34,482 nt of DNA from Dehalococcoidia bacterium (GCA_030602805.1 JAUVZA010000008.1:1-34482); one strand, 5' to 3'. Shown: positions 1-8,340, numbered from the stretch's first letter. Numbers and translations: made by a program. The notes: generated from the letters alone by a model not told the origin.

Positions 1-827
1 CTCAAATCATGCTTTATCCCTTCTTCCTCAGCCATATGAACCATCAAAATGAAAATGAAGGGCACTCCCATAAATATAGTGGCCCTCTCCTTCTCAATAG
101 TCTCCATAAGACCACTGATAGATAACCCAGGCAACATTACCACTGTACTACCTTTAGAAATTGAAGTCAGTAATACTGCTTCTAAGCCAACGACATGATG
201 CAAAGGCAATGCAAATAGTACAGTTATATCTTCAGCAGCTTGCCGAAATTTATCGGCTGATATGGTTGCCTCTGTCACTAAGTGTTGATGGGACACCATA
301 ACCCCTCTAGGACGAAGGGTAGGCCCTGAGGTATAGGCAATATTGGCTATATCCTCAGGCTCTGGCTCCACATCAACCTTCTGCGTCGAACTTGTAGCTA
401 TAATCTCCTGATAGCTAAGGAATCGCCCTCTATGCTTGGAGCTCAAGTCTATGACATGCTCTATATAATTAAATCTGGGTAAAACCGGAACTAATGGCTC
501 CAGAAAGGGGCTTTCAGCCACCAGAACCCTAGGCTGAGAGTCATCAAATAAGGAAGCAAGCTCATTAACTTTATACTTAGTATCAAGGGAGACAGCTATG
601 GCACCAAACTTAACTACCCCAAAGTAGGTAATGACGAATTCCAGGCTATTAGGTAACAGCATAGCCACCCGGTCGCCTTTACTTACCCCTATTTTTATTA
701 AGGCATTGGCTATCTTATTTGAGGCTTCATCCAGCTCGGCATAGGATAATCTGCGGTCACCTAAAGCGATAGCTGTCTTTCCTCCATAGTGCTTCGCCGC
801 CGCCTCCAGCATTGCCTTCAAGTTCAT
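1..827 (-). CDS. AMP-forming acyl-CoA synthetase (partial, C-terminal part outside window)
   Basis: This reading frame is open from an ATG at 827 leftwards to the window edge (275 codons seen) and is missing from the ORF track because it is cut. The N-terminus (MNLKAMLEAAAKHYGGKTAI) and segments such as LSYAELDEASNKIANALIKI, KGDRVAMLLPNSLEFV and FALPLHHVVGLEAV are typical of the ANL superfamily, which activates carboxylates with ATP and transfers them to CoA. The AMP-binding signature normally reads YTSGTTGRPKGV, but here it is YTSGPTLRPRGV: a Gly is replaced by Leu and the Lys by Arg. The family assignment is firm. The substrate cannot be told, and the altered loop leaves it open whether the enzyme is a normal ligase. 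Confidence 0.9.
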   Translation of the reverse strand, partial: MNLKAMLEAAAKHYGGKTAIALGDRRLSYAELDEASNKIANALIKIGVSKGDRVAMLLPNSLEFVITYFGVVKFGAIAVSLDTKYKVNELASLFDDSQPRVLVAESPFLEPLVPVLPRFNYIEHVIDLSSKHRGRFLSYQEIIATSSTQKVDVEPEPEDIANIAYTSGPTLRPRGVMVSHQHLVTEATISADKFRQAAEDITVLFALPLHHVVGLEAVLLTSISKGSTVVMLPGLSISGLMETIEKERATIFMGVPFIFILMVHMAEEEGIKHDL

Positions 828-1193
828 TACTTACCTCTAATTTCTCCTCTAAGATGATTCCCCCGGTATTACCCTGGCATCCACAGCTAACGCACCATTG
901 CTGTAGGCAAAAATTTTGGAACTTAAGCTGAACTAGTGTAGCAGATTCTACTATCCTTGAAAAGGAATAACCTAGCCGTTTATTGGGGGTGAAAAATCCC
1001 TTCCAAGAACTATTCCCACCTACTTGACGAGGGGGGTTAGAGCTATAATCTTTCTTCAGGTGAGCTAAAAATAACCAAATTGGTGTGCTTCAATGGAGAG
1101 GTGGTGTCGTATGAGGTTATAAGGAAGGTAGGAGGAAAACCGGGGATTTTGAATTTTATGGAGGTGAATCGTGAAAAACAAAAGGGGGGGGAA
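828..1193. other. intergenic stretch, no gene seen
   Basis: About 365 nt lie between the divergent acyl-CoA synthetase gene and the remnant ORF at 1194. I see no convincing coding potential, no RNA gene and no clear promoter pair. The upstream part of the track ORF starting at 1080 begins with TTG, has no ribosome binding site and resembles nothing. Confidence 0.5.
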
Positions 1194-1483
1194 ATGTTTG
1201 ATGTAATGATAAAAAATGGACAGGTAATAGATGGAACAGGTAATCCGTGGATGTTAATGGACTTACCGACTCATTCGTGGTTAAGGAAGAGGAAGCAGCA
1301 GCAGTAACAACTCCGCCAACTCTACCACCGGCTGAGGAAACTAGCCCACCACCATCGGCTGACGAAACTAGCCTACCGCCACCGGCTAAAGAAATTAACT
1401 GGCCGGTGCTGTGGGGGGTGATAGGTGGGGTGGTAGTAATAGGATTACTTATTTTCTTCCTGGTTAGACGAGAGACCTATTAG
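1194..1483 (+). pseudogene. Chimeric remnant: amidohydrolase N-terminus joined out of frame to a Pro-rich TM tail
   Basis: An ATG at 1194, behind a strong AAGGGGGGGG ribosome binding site, begins MFDVMIKNGQVIDGTGNPW. That is the characteristic first strand of D-aminoacylase/N-acyl-D-amino-acid deacylase amidohydrolases. The similarity stops there and the frame ends at 1307. In another frame, from about 1247, a 78-codon ORF continues: DVNGLTDSFVVKEEE, then a Thr/Pro/Glu-rich spacer with repeats of PPPSADETS type, a membrane segment (PVLWGVIGGVVVIGLLIFFLV) and a charged RRETY end. That looks like the C-terminal anchor of an extracytoplasmic protein. Two unrelated protein ends meet at the GNPW codons, so I read this as a deletion or rearrangement scar. 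The anchor half could still be translated from its own ATG at 1247. Confidence 0.6.
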
Positions 1484-1490
1484 GCTCTTT
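1471..1490 (+). terminator. short hairpin at the end of the remnant ORF
   Basis: AGAG-A-CCTATTAGG-CTCT folds as an 8-bp stem with a one-base bulge and a minimal loop, followed by TTATT. The TAG stop of the remnant ORF lies inside it. The T-run is weak, so terminator function is tentative. Confidence 0.3.
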
Positions 1491-1529
1491 ATTAACTCTA
1501 TCTCTTATATCCCCTCACATAAGGTAAGG

Positions 1530-2306
1530 TTAATGGATCTCGTCAGAGGGAGGCAAAGTGGGCGAGGTTGATAAACGGTTTACTAACCGCCTTTCCTCCA
1601 AATTGAGATTGGCTTTGTCTAATAGCTCCGGGCGACGCTCCAGAGTACGGATAATAGCCTGCTCACGGCGCCATCTAGCAATTTGGGCATGGTTTCCCGA
1701 AAGTAAAACCTCAGGCACTGACCATCCCCTATAGACAGCAGGACGAGTGTATTGGGGATATTCCAGCAGTCCGTTACTATGAGAATCATCCAGTGTTGAA
1801 GCCTCTGAACCAAGAACCCCGGGCAATAGCCTGACCACAGCATCTACCACTACCATAGCTGCCAGTTCACCGCCACTAAGCACATAATCACCAATACTAA
1901 TCTCATCAGTAACCAGGTGTTCACGTATTCGCTCATCAACCCCTTCATAGCGACCACAGATAAGAATTAGATGGCTATACCTTGATAGCTCTAGGGCAAT
2001 TTGCTGAGAAAAAAGGCGACCCTGTGGGGTAAGCAAGATAATTGGCAGTTCACCACCCCCTTTTTCACGGTATATATCTGATTTTATTGACTCTACTGCC
2101 TCAAAAATAGGTTCAGGCTTGAGTATCATACCGGCTCCGCCACCATAAGCATAGTCGTCAACAGTGTGATGTTTATCAGAAGTATAGTCTCTAATATTAT
2201 GAATGTTAACACTGACCAGCTTGTGGTCAATAGCTCGCTGGAAAATACCCGTGCTAAACGGTCCCTGGAACATCTGGGGAAATAGGGTTAAAATATCAAT
2301 TTGCAT
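1530..2306 (-). CDS. trmD: tRNA (guanine-N1)-methyltransferase TrmD
   Basis: TrmD is a SPOUT-fold enzyme that methylates G37 of tRNAs reading CNN codons, which prevents frameshifting. The 258-aa product has the usual length. It starts [13 protein letters not shown] and carries the conserved [20 protein letters not shown] region. The trefoil-knot SAM-binding segment is also clear ([11 protein letters not shown] and [20 protein letters not shown]), as is the tRNA-contacting [13 protein letters not shown] segment. The gene starts 4 nt after the mogA stop, so the two are one leftward transcript. In many bacteria trmD lies beside rpsP, rimM and rplS; here that ribosomal context is missing. Confidence 0.96.
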   Translation of the reverse strand: MQIDILTLFPQMFQGPFSTGIFQRAIDHKLVSVNIHNIRDYTSDKHHTVDDYAYGGGAGMILKPEPIFEAVESIKSDIYREKGGGELPIILLTPQGRLFSQQIALELSRYSHLILICGRYEGVDERIREHLVTDEISIGDYVLSGGELAAMVVVDAVVRLLPGVLGSEASTLDDSHSNGLLEYPQYTRPAVYRGWSVPEVLLSGNHAQIARWRREQAIIRTLERRPELLDKANLNLEERRLVNRLSTSPTLPPSDEIH

Positions 2307-2310
2307 CGAC

Positions 2311-2814
2311 CTAATCCCTTCTAGTATCAGTGGCGTGCTCGGTTACCTCTCCTCTAAGAATCTCCACGGCATGGGGAAGGGCAGGCGATATTATCTCAAG
2401 ACACTCCCGAACTGCCTTAGGGCTGCCCGGTAGGTTGATAATAAGGCACTTTCCCCTAACGCCAGCCACAGCTCGACTCAATATGGCAAATGGTGTCGCA
2501 TTAAAGGCTTGGGTTCTCATCGCCTCAGTGAAACCAGGCACAACCTTATCCACTATAGAAAGAGTCGCTTCAGGGGTAACATCACGCGGACCTAGTCCAG
2601 TGCCACCCGTAGTTAGAATAATATCCACGCTACCCTCATCTGCCCACTCGCTAAGCTTATTGGCGATAATGTCCATCTCATCGGGGATGACCTCATATTT
2701 AACTACGCTATTATCTAGTACTAAAGGACTATTCCTGATTGCCTCACCACTTGCATCATAACGCTGTCCCTGCCAGCCCTTATCACTAATGGTAAGTACA
2801 CCCACATTAAGCAT
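2311..2814 (-). CDS. mogA: MogA/MoaB-family molybdopterin adenylyltransferase
   Basis: The 167-aa protein belongs to the MoCF_biosynth fold, which adenylylates molybdopterin before molybdate insertion. The start ([13 protein letters not shown]), the MPT-binding [17 protein letters not shown] loop and the late [15 protein letters not shown] segment are diagnostic. It is the first gene of a two-gene leftward unit with trmD. Its promoter region is divergent from that of mraZ. A moaE gene lies at the far right end of the window, so a molybdenum cofactor pathway is present. MogA and MoaB cannot be separated reliably by eye. Confidence 0.92.
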   Translation of the reverse strand: MLNVGVLTISDKGWQGQRYDASGEAIRNSPLVLDNSVVKYEVIPDEMDIIANKLSEWADEGSVDIILTTGGTGLGPRDVTPEATLSIVDKVVPGFTEAMRTQAFNATPFAILSRAVAGVRGKCLIINLPGSPKAVRECLEIISPALPHAVEILRGEVTEHATDTRRD

Positions 2815-2841
2815 AACACCGCCTTTCTTAAACCAGTTCCT

Positions 2842-2869
2842 ATTCTACCACATATAAAATATGTAGCAA
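2842..2869 (-). promoter_or_regulatory. candidate mogA promoter with internal palindrome
   Basis: Read on the minus strand, TTGCTA and TAGAAT are separated by 16 nt, with a TGG extended -10. The spacer holds an ACATAT-TTT-ATATGT palindrome (2850-2864). A palindrome between -35 and -10 is a common repressor position. No regulator can be named from the sequence. Confidence 0.45.
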
Positions 2870-2903
2870 AATCATGAAATTTGAAAAATTTATTAAAAAA
2901 GAC

Positions 2904-2934
2904 TTGACAAAAGGGAATAAATATGTTTTACAAT
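2904..2934 (+). promoter_or_regulatory. mraZ promoter
   Basis: TTGACA at 2904-2909 and TACAAT at 2929-2934 form a strong sigma-A-type promoter. The 19-nt spacer is slightly long. It sits just before the MraZ-box-like repeats and is the only good promoter before the division genes. Confidence 0.6.
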
Positions 2935-2943
2935 GGTAGGAAG

Positions 2944-2968
2944 TGGGGAAAAGTGGTAAATTAGGGGA
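2944..2968 (+). promoter_or_regulatory. MraZ-box-like operator (three repeats, 10-nt period)
   Basis: TGGGG (2944), TGGTA (2954) and GGGGA (2964) are spaced exactly 10 nt apart, with 5-nt A-rich spacers. Known MraZ operators consist of tandem TGGGN pentamers separated by 5 nt, upstream of mraZ itself. The location right after the promoter fits autorepression. The second and third repeats are degenerate. Confidence 0.6.
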
Positions 2969-2985
2969 TAACCAAAGGATAAAAA

Positions 2986-3192
2986 ATGTTTTTGGGTGAA
3001 TTTGAGTACAAGATTGATGAAAAAGGCAGAGTGCCTATTCCACCTCGATTTAGAAGAGAACTAAAAGAGGGAGTGGTATTAACGCCAGGGGTAGAGAAGT
3101 GCATCACCGCCTACCCACTTCCTGAGTGGAAAAAACTGGCTGTCTGCAATTTTTTAGTTAGAATGCGCCTCAACGGGTTCAGGTCAGAGTAG
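2986..3192 (+). CDS. mraZ: truncated MraZ copy (first AbrB half only)
   Basis: This 68-aa ORF has its own AAAGGA ribosome binding site and repeats the first 52 codons of the full mraZ that follows. It includes the [17 protein letters not shown] SpoVT-AbrB core. After KKLA the frame runs into an unrelated tail (VCNFLVRMRLNGFRSE) and stops, so the second AbrB half is absent. Over the shared 52 codons, 14 codons differ and 10 of these are silent, which suggests constraint on the protein. It could be a half-MraZ that modulates the ring-shaped repressor, or a decaying duplicate. Confidence 0.65.
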   Translation: MFLGEFEYKIDEKGRVPIPPRFRRELKEGVVLTPGVEKCITAYPLPEWKKLAVCNFLVRMRLNGFRSE

Positions 3193-3239
3193 ACAGTTAG
3201 ACAACAAAGATAGGAGAAGCCGGAGCGGAAGGTTTTAAG

Positions 3240-3665
3240 ATGTTTTTTGGTGAATTTGAGTACAAGATTGATGAAAAAGGCAGAGTGCCTATTCCACCTC
3301 GATTCAGAAGGGAATTGAAAGAGGGAGTAGTCTTAACACCGGGGATAGAGAAGTGCATCACCGCCTACGCACTATCTGAGTGGAAAAAGCTGGCGGCTAC
3401 CCTTACTACCGGTTCAGTTACACGCAGTAAATTGAGAAGGCTAAATCGGGCTATTTTTGCTACCGCCTTCAGCCTCAATATTGACAGGCAAGGCAGGATA
3501 GCCATACCTATTCCGCTAAGGCAATATGCCGGTATTGAGGACGAAGTAGTTATAGCTGGAGCCAATAATTATCTTGAATTGTGGAACAAAGAGCAATGGG
3601 AAGCAGAGAAGGCAATTAGCCAAGAGCAAACCTGGCAAATTATAGAAAGCTTGGAGAGGCATTAA
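3240..3665 (+). CDS. mraZ: Transcriptional regulator MraZ
   Basis: The 141-aa product has both swapped-hairpin AbrB halves. The first is [18 protein letters not shown] (residues 5-22). The second is around [20 protein letters not shown] (residues 80-100), with the DxxGR motif in each. MraZ assembles into a ring and binds direct repeats upstream of its own operon; candidate boxes lie at 2944-2968. It is preceded by GGAAGG and by a truncated duplicate of its 5' part. rsmH begins 11 nt after its stop, as in most bacterial division clusters. Confidence 0.95.
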   Translation: MFFGEFEYKIDEKGRVPIPPRFRRELKEGVVLTPGIEKCITAYALSEWKKLAATLTTGSVTRSKLRRLNRAIFATAFSLNIDRQGRIAIPIPLRQYAGIEDEVVIAGANNYLELWNKEQWEAEKAISQEQTWQIIESLERH

Positions 3666-3676
3666 GGAGTCTAACG

Positions 3677-4720
3677 ATGTCAGTTCCCACCCATATCCCG
3701 GTTCTACTCCAGGAGACCATTGAGGCACTGGCTGTTCAGCCCGGGGGTCGCTATATTGATTGCACCCTTGGGGCTGGGGGACACGCCGCTGCCATTTTAG
3801 ACCGAAGCTCTCCCGGCGGGCAACTGCTGGGTATTGATGCTGACCCAGAAGCTATAAGAGCAGCCAGGACAAGGCTTGAAGCCTATAGTAGCTCAATCCT
3901 TATAGCTAACGAAAATTTCGTTGACCTAGAGGCTATCTGTATTAAATACGACTTCCTCCCAGTGCATGGTATTTTATTTGACCTAGGACTCTCTTCCCTT
4001 CAACTCAATAACCGGGGTCGTGGCTTTAGTTTTCAGCATGATGCACCTTTAGACATGCGTTTGAGTCCCAGCCAGGAGGTTACTGCTGCCGATATCATTA
4101 ACACATCCTCTGAAACTGAGCTAGCTCACCTTATAAAAACATATGGAGAGGAAGGCTCAAGTTACAAAATAGCGCACCGCGTTGTGCAAGAACGTCCCAT
4201 AACAACTACCCTTCAACTGGTTCGGATGATAGAGCAGGCTGTCGGAAGGAGGAGAGGCAGGCTCCATCCCGCTACCAGAACCTTTCAGGCACTACGAATA
4301 GCGGTTAACCACGAACTTGAGCACCTAGAAGCGGCTTTAAAACAGGCGATTAATCTCCTCGGCTGTGAAGGTAGGCTGGTTGTCATCAGTTATCACTCCC
4401 TCGAAGACCGTATAGTGAAACAGCTCATGCAACAAGAGTCAAAGGACTGTATTTGCCCACCAGATGTGCCAACCTGTGTTTGCGGACATAAAGCTGGCCT
4501 GAGGTTAATTAATAAGAAGGTCATTACTCCCTCGCCGACAGAGGTTCAACTTAATCCGCGTAGCCGTAGTGCTAAATTGAGAGCGGCTGAGAGCCTTATT
4601 ACTCAGGATGAATACTTTAGGACCGCTGAAGAGCACAGGTTTTCAGCCCAGCTTAATGCTGAGGGATGGAGGAGGCCGGCTTTGCTGAAAAAGCTCCGAG
4701 TAGCCTTTTCAATGCTCTAG
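3677..4720 (+). CDS. rsmH: 16S rRNA (cytosine(1402)-N4)-methyltransferase RsmH
   Basis: RsmH (MraW) methylates C1402 in the ribosomal P site. The start [13 protein letters not shown], the SAM loop [12 protein letters not shown], the acidic [11 protein letters not shown] strand, the [11 protein letters not shown] segment and [12 protein letters not shown] are all family hallmarks. At 347 aa it is longer than the usual 300-315 aa, because of a C-terminal tail of roughly 30 residues after the conserved [13 protein letters not shown]. The next gene is ftsA. The ftsL, ftsI and mur genes that normally follow rsmH are absent. Confidence 0.96.
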   Translation: MSVPTHIPVLLQETIEALAVQPGGRYIDCTLGAGGHAAAILDRSSPGGQLLGIDADPEAIRAARTRLEAYSSSILIANENFVDLEAICIKYDFLPVHGILFDLGLSSLQLNNRGRGFSFQHDAPLDMRLSPSQEVTAADIINTSSETELAHLIKTYGEEGSSYKIAHRVVQERPITTTLQLVRMIEQAVGRRRGRLHPATRTFQALRIAVNHELEHLEAALKQAINLLGCEGRLVVISYHSLEDRIVKQLMQQESKDCICPPDVPTCVCGHKAGLRLINKKVITPSPTEVQLNPRSRSAKLRAAESLITQDEYFRTAEEHRFSAQLNAEGWRRPALLKKLRVAFSML

Positions 4721-4817
4721 ATTAGATAAAAATTTTGGGACTGTTAAAAAGGGGGTTGAAAATGTGAAAATTAACATAATCAAAAGGGTCAAAATCTAGC
4801 TAATAAGGAGGAGGTAG

Positions 4818-6035
4818 ATGAAAAAGCGGAGTACTTTAACCTCTATTGATGTTGGTACCACTAAGGTATGCACCACTATAGCTGATATAGACAATGGGGG
4901 TGGCATCCGAATTATAGGAGTGGGCGTCACCCTAAGCAAGGGGTTGCACAAAGGCCTGGTGGTCAACATCAACGACGCCAAGGAGTCAATTCGTGAGTCG
5001 GTAAAAAAAGCCGAACAGACCAGTAACTATAAAGTAGAATCAGCTTATATCGGTGTGACCGGTAGGCACGTCAGCTCACTGAATAATCGAGGAGTAGTAG
5101 CTGTTACCCGCAATGACCGGCTGGTGCGCCCAGATGACCTGAGGCGAGTACTTGCCTGTGCCCAAAGTGTTAAAGTTCCTAAAGACAGAAAGCTGCTCCA
5201 CGTTATTCCTCGGGGTTATGCTATTGATGGTCAGGTAGGAGTCAAGAACCCAGTAGGAATGCACGGCTTCAGATTAGATGTCGAGACACACATCATTACC
5301 GCTGCCGTAACTTCTGTCCAGAATCTAGTAAAGTGCATTCACAGCATTGGCATAGATGTTGATGACCTCATCCTTGAACCCTTGGCCAGCAGTGAAGCAG
5401 TATTGACCGAAGATGAGAAACAAATAGGTATTATATTAGCTGATATAGGCGGTGGGACCACAGATATTGCCGTTTTCAGAGACGGGAGTATCTGGCACAC
5501 CTCTATTCTACCTGTAGCCGGTTATCAAATCACCAGAGATGTTGCTATTGGTTTGGGGCTGCCATTTGATATTGCCGAGGAGATGAAGAAAAGGTACGGC
5601 AGCGTCATGCCGGTTTACGAAAGTAAAGTAGAAACTACCAGCACAATATCAGAAAATGGACATGGTGTGTCCTATCAGGACTTGTGCGACATTATCAGAG
5701 CTCGAGTTGAGGAAATCATAAGGCTTGTCCTGCTAGAGCTGCCACGCTCCGAATATGAAAAAATGGTCCCGGCTGGTCTGGTACTTACTGGCGGTAGCTC
5801 CAACCTTTCTGGCATAGAAGCACTAGGGCGCGATATACTACAGCTCCCGGTAAGAGTAGGCATTCCTACCCGTATGTATGGTATCACCGATGCCCTTCGT
5901 GACCCAGCCTATGCCACCAGCGTTGGCCTTCTACTCTGGGGAGCAAAGCACGAAGGCAAGCAGACCTGGCGAACCCGCAGGTTTAGCACCAGTTTACGGC
6001 GTTTAGTTTTCCGGATTAAGAATCTATTCCGCTAG
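4818..6035 (+). CDS. ftsA: Cell division protein FtsA
   Basis: FtsA is an actin-like ATPase that tethers FtsZ filaments to the membrane. The 405-aa product has the phosphate-1 loop SIDVGTTKVCTTIAD near residue 10, the phosphate-2 loop LADIGGGTTDIAVF around residue 210 and the adenosine motif LTGGSSNLSGI near 330. It ends in a basic amphipathic helix (SLRRLVFRIKNLFR), the expected membrane-targeting sequence. A strong AAGGAGGAGG ribosome binding site precedes the ATG. ftsZ follows 53 nt later and the two are probably cotranscribed. Confidence 0.96.
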   Translation: MKKRSTLTSIDVGTTKVCTTIADIDNGGGIRIIGVGVTLSKGLHKGLVVNINDAKESIRESVKKAEQTSNYKVESAYIGVTGRHVSSLNNRGVVAVTRNDRLVRPDDLRRVLACAQSVKVPKDRKLLHVIPRGYAIDGQVGVKNPVGMHGFRLDVETHIITAAVTSVQNLVKCIHSIGIDVDDLILEPLASSEAVLTEDEKQIGIILADIGGGTTDIAVFRDGSIWHTSILPVAGYQITRDVAIGLGLPFDIAEEMKKRYGSVMPVYESKVETTSTISENGHGVSYQDLCDIIRARVEEIIRLVLLELPRSEYEKMVPAGLVLTGGSSNLSGIEALGRDILQLPVRVGIPTRMYGITDALRDPAYATSVGLLLWGAKHEGKQTWRTRRFSTSLRRLVFRIKNLFR

Positions 6036-6088
6036 CGGGTTGCCAAGAAACAAAAATCACTAATAGGTAGTAAGGAAAGGAGGAGGAA

Positions 6089-7219
6089 ATGGCAAAAACA
6101 AGTTTTGTCCCTAACCCAGCCAAGATTAAGGTTATTGGCCTAGGCGGTGGCGGCTGCAATGCTATAACCCGCATGGTCAGGGAAGAAATTCAAGGTGTGG
6201 AATTCATTGCCGTGAATACCGATGCCCAAGCCCTGGCTATTACTGAAGCCCCGACCCGTATTCAGCTTGGCGAGAAGCTTACCAAAGGATTAGGCGTGGG
6301 TGGCGACTATATCATGGGTCAGAAAGCAGCTGAAGAGAGCCGCGATGAACTTAAGGAACTCGTCTCATCGGCTGACATGGTGTTTATTACTTGCGGCATG
6401 GGTGGTGGCACCGGCACCGGAGCTGCCCCTATCATTGCTGAAACAGCCAAGCAAGGTGGCGCCCTCACTATTGCCGTAGTCACCAGACCGTTTACCTTTG
6501 AAGGTATCCATCGCTGTCAAGTATCAGATGAGGGCATTGCCCGCCTGCTAGGTAAGGTTGATACCCTTATCATTATCCCCAATGACCGCCTGCTCGACCT
6601 CTGTGACCAGAAGACGAATGTGGATAACGCCTTTAAGCTAGCTGATGATGTATTGAGACACGGGGTTCAGGCTATCTCCGAGGTTATCACTGTCCCCGGG
6701 CTGATTAACCTTGACTTTGCTGATGTCAAGGCAGTAATGAAGGACGCTGGTCCAGCCTGGATGTCCATAGGCACTGGTTCAGGTAAAAACCGGGCCGTAG
6801 ACGCAGCTAGAGAAGCCTTAGCTAGCCCGTTGTTAGATGTTTCTATTGACGGGTCAAAGGGGGTGTTATTCAATGTTGTTGGTGGCAGTAGCCTCACCCT
6901 GTTTGAAGTTAATGAAGCCGCTGAAGTAATTCAGCAAGCTGTCAACCCTGAGGCTAACATCATCTTTGGGGTGGCTCATGACCCTAGTATGGATAATGAC
7001 TTAAGGATTACCCTAATTGCCACCGGATTCGCTTCTAAGACAGGACTAGCCGAAGCCAGCCAGGAAGACGAGCAAACACAACTTCTTAAGAGCTTGAAAA
7101 GCGAGGAGGAACTAGATGTTCCCTCTTTCCTGCGCCGCCCGCTATTCAGCCATCGGCGTCAGGCAATAACTTCGTCTACTAAACTGGTTAAAACACCCTT
7201 ACGCACTCCAGTTCGTTAA
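6089..7219 (+). CDS. ftsZ: Cell division protein FtsZ
   Basis: FtsZ is the tubulin-like GTPase that forms the division ring. The 376-aa sequence has the N-terminal [17 protein letters not shown], the tubulin signature [13 protein letters not shown] (about residues 105-117), the TRPF segment and the T7-loop [11 protein letters not shown]. The C-terminal peptide (LDVPSFLRR) binds FtsA, and a short basic tail follows it. A GGAGGAGG ribosome binding site precedes the start. A long hairpin follows the stop and probably ends the division transcript. Confidence 0.97.
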   Translation: MAKTSFVPNPAKIKVIGLGGGGCNAITRMVREEIQGVEFIAVNTDAQALAITEAPTRIQLGEKLTKGLGVGGDYIMGQKAAEESRDELKELVSSADMVFITCGMGGGTGTGAAPIIAETAKQGGALTIAVVTRPFTFEGIHRCQVSDEGIARLLGKVDTLIIIPNDRLLDLCDQKTNVDNAFKLADDVLRHGVQAISEVITVPGLINLDFADVKAVMKDAGPAWMSIGTGSGKNRAVDAAREALASPLLDVSIDGSKGVLFNVVGGSSLTLFEVNEAAEVIQQAVNPEANIIFGVAHDPSMDNDLRITLIATGFASKTGLAEASQEDEQTQLLKSLKSEEELDVPSFLRRPLFSHRRQAITSSTKLVKTPLRTPVR

Positions 7220-7254
7220 GGCTCTCGGGAAATCTTTAAACCTGGGACCAGCGT

Positions 7255-7332
7255 AAAGGCTGTAGGTGCGTTAGTGCTTGGGAAAATCTGTGGTTTTCTG
7301 GGTGCTAATGCCCTACAGCCTTTCTTGTTTTT
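7255..7332 (+). terminator. Long hairpin terminator after ftsZ
   Basis: AAAGGCTGTAGG (7255-7266) pairs with CCTACAGCCTTT, followed by CTTGTTTTT. The interior adds a GCGTTAG/CTAATGC pairing and a smaller GAAAA/TTTTC hairpin, so nearly the whole 70 nt folds as one rod. It is a good Rho-independent terminator for the ftsAZ transcript. Confidence 0.7.
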
Positions 7333-7368
7333 CTGGACTATCCTTGGACAAATCAACCATAATAAGGC

Positions 7369-7397
7369 TTGACAAATACTACATATTGTGGTATTCT
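7369..7397 (+). promoter_or_regulatory. nrdR promoter
   Basis: TTGACA (7369-7374) and TATTCT (7392-7397) are separated by 17 nt. The first NrdR-box-like site overlaps the spacer, as expected for repression. Confidence 0.65.
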
Positions 7398-7422
7398 AAT
7401 TTTACTATACTATATAATGTAG
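7376..7422 (+). promoter_or_regulatory. two NrdR-box-like sites, 31 nt apart
   Basis: ATACTACATATTGTGG (7376-7391) and ATACTATATAATGTAG (7407-7422) agree at 13 of 16 positions and are offset by 31 nt, three helical turns. NrdR is known to bind paired boxes resembling ACACTATATATTGT with 31-32 nt spacing. One box overlaps the promoter spacer and the other lies between the -10 and the nrdR start, so nrdR is probably autoregulated. Confidence 0.65.
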
Positions 7423-7431
7423 AGTTTGGTT

Positions 7432-7971
7432 ATGAATTGTCCCTATTGTGGTTACCACGATTCCAAGGTTATAGATTCCCGCGTCGTAAATGAAGGCATA
7501 CGCCGTCGGCGTCAGTGCTTAAGCTGCAGCTCTCGTTTCACTACCTACGAACGGCTACAACCAGCTAGCCTCTTTGTGATCAAGAAAGACGAGAGGCGTG
7601 AGGAATTTAATAGGATTAAGCTGCTTACCGGTATTCGCAAGGCCTGTGAAAAACGACCATTGCCTACCGGCACTGTTGACAAGCTTGCCGATGATATCGA
7701 AGCTGAGCTTTACCACCTAGGTAAGGCAGAAATGCCCAGTGCTGTCATCGGTGACATGGTAATGGAAAGGTTAAAAAGCCTAGACTACATTGCCTATATC
7801 CGCTTCGCCAGCGTCTACCGAGAGTTTACTGACATCACGGCTCTAAAACAAGAGGTAGACACCCTGGTCGGTAGCCAGACGGAAACATCCCACCCTACCA
7901 GTCAACTACCGCTACTCCCAACTGAGCCACTAGGGACACCGGTCAAGAGTCACCGAAGGAGTCGGAAATGA
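7432..7971 (+). CDS. nrdR: Transcriptional repressor NrdR
   Basis: NrdR senses ATP/dATP and represses ribonucleotide reductase genes. The protein starts with a zinc ribbon (MNCPYCGYHDSKVIDSR, then CLSCSSRFTTYER) and continues with an ATP-cone (about residues 45-135: VIKKDERREEFNRIKLLTGI, then MERLKSLDYIAYIRFASVY). I take the ATG at 7432 instead of the upstream TTG at 7426 because the zinc ribbon begins there in the family. At 179 aa it is longer than the usual 150-160 aa, with a Pro/Thr/Ser-rich C-terminal tail. Its target nrdJ lies 1.3 kb downstream, behind an inserted two-gene unit. Confidence 0.95.
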   Translation: MNCPYCGYHDSKVIDSRVVNEGIRRRRQCLSCSSRFTTYERLQPASLFVIKKDERREEFNRIKLLTGIRKACEKRPLPTGTVDKLADDIEAELYHLGKAEMPSAVIGDMVMERLKSLDYIAYIRFASVYREFTDITALKQEVDTLVGSQTETSHPTSQLPLLPTEPLGTPVKSHRRSRK

Positions 7972-8016
7972 ATACAGCCAAGCATTGTAAGCAATATGTT
8001 CGGGAGGAAAACGAAA

Positions 8017-8319
8017 ATGTTAAGACGTAAAGATGATGAAGCACCAGCGCGTGAGGTTAGTCTGTGGCTCAAGAGGAACGGAATTCTGGAGAGATACAAA
8101 AACCTTCGCAGTCATAACAAAGTCGTGCTACGCAATCTGGTATGCATACCAACTCGCCCTACAACCTACAGTCAACGTAAAGACCTCTATAAAAAACTAT
8201 GCTTACCAGAAGGGAAAGACTCTATTGGTCCGGTTGACTCTACGACAGATGAGCAGCGAAAGAAATTCTTCACCCCACTGGCTCCCAGTGAAACACTTTC
8301 TTATCTAGAGGGGTTCTAG
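8017..8319 (+). CDS. Hypothetical protein paired with ImmA/IrrE peptidase
   Basis: This is a 100-aa basic protein (MLRRKDDEAPAREVSLWLKR...) that I do not recognise. I chose the ATG at 8017 over the track start at 7996 because GGAGG lies 9 nt before it, while 7996 has none. It is predicted to be largely helical, with no Cys cluster and no membrane segment. The stop is 21 nt before the ImmA/IrrE-type peptidase gene, so they are probably one unit. ImmA-type peptidases often act on a partner encoded next door, so this protein could be the partner or substrate. That is only an inference from position. Confidence 0.6.
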   Translation: MLRRKDDEAPAREVSLWLKRNGILERYKNLRSHNKVVLRNLVCIPTRPTTYSQRKDLYKKLCLPEGKDSIGPVDSTTDEQRKKFFTPLAPSETLSYLEGF

Positions 8320-8340
8320 CTGGAACCATAGGAGCGACTA

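Noticed and set aside
1080-1307. Track ORF of 75 aa as a full gene
   Set aside because: It starts at TTG without a ribosome binding site; only the part from ATG 1194 is protein-like, and that is an amidohydrolase fragment.
7278-7493. Track ORF of 71 aa
   Set aside because: It crosses the ftsZ terminator, the nrdR promoter and the nrdR zinc ribbon in another frame.
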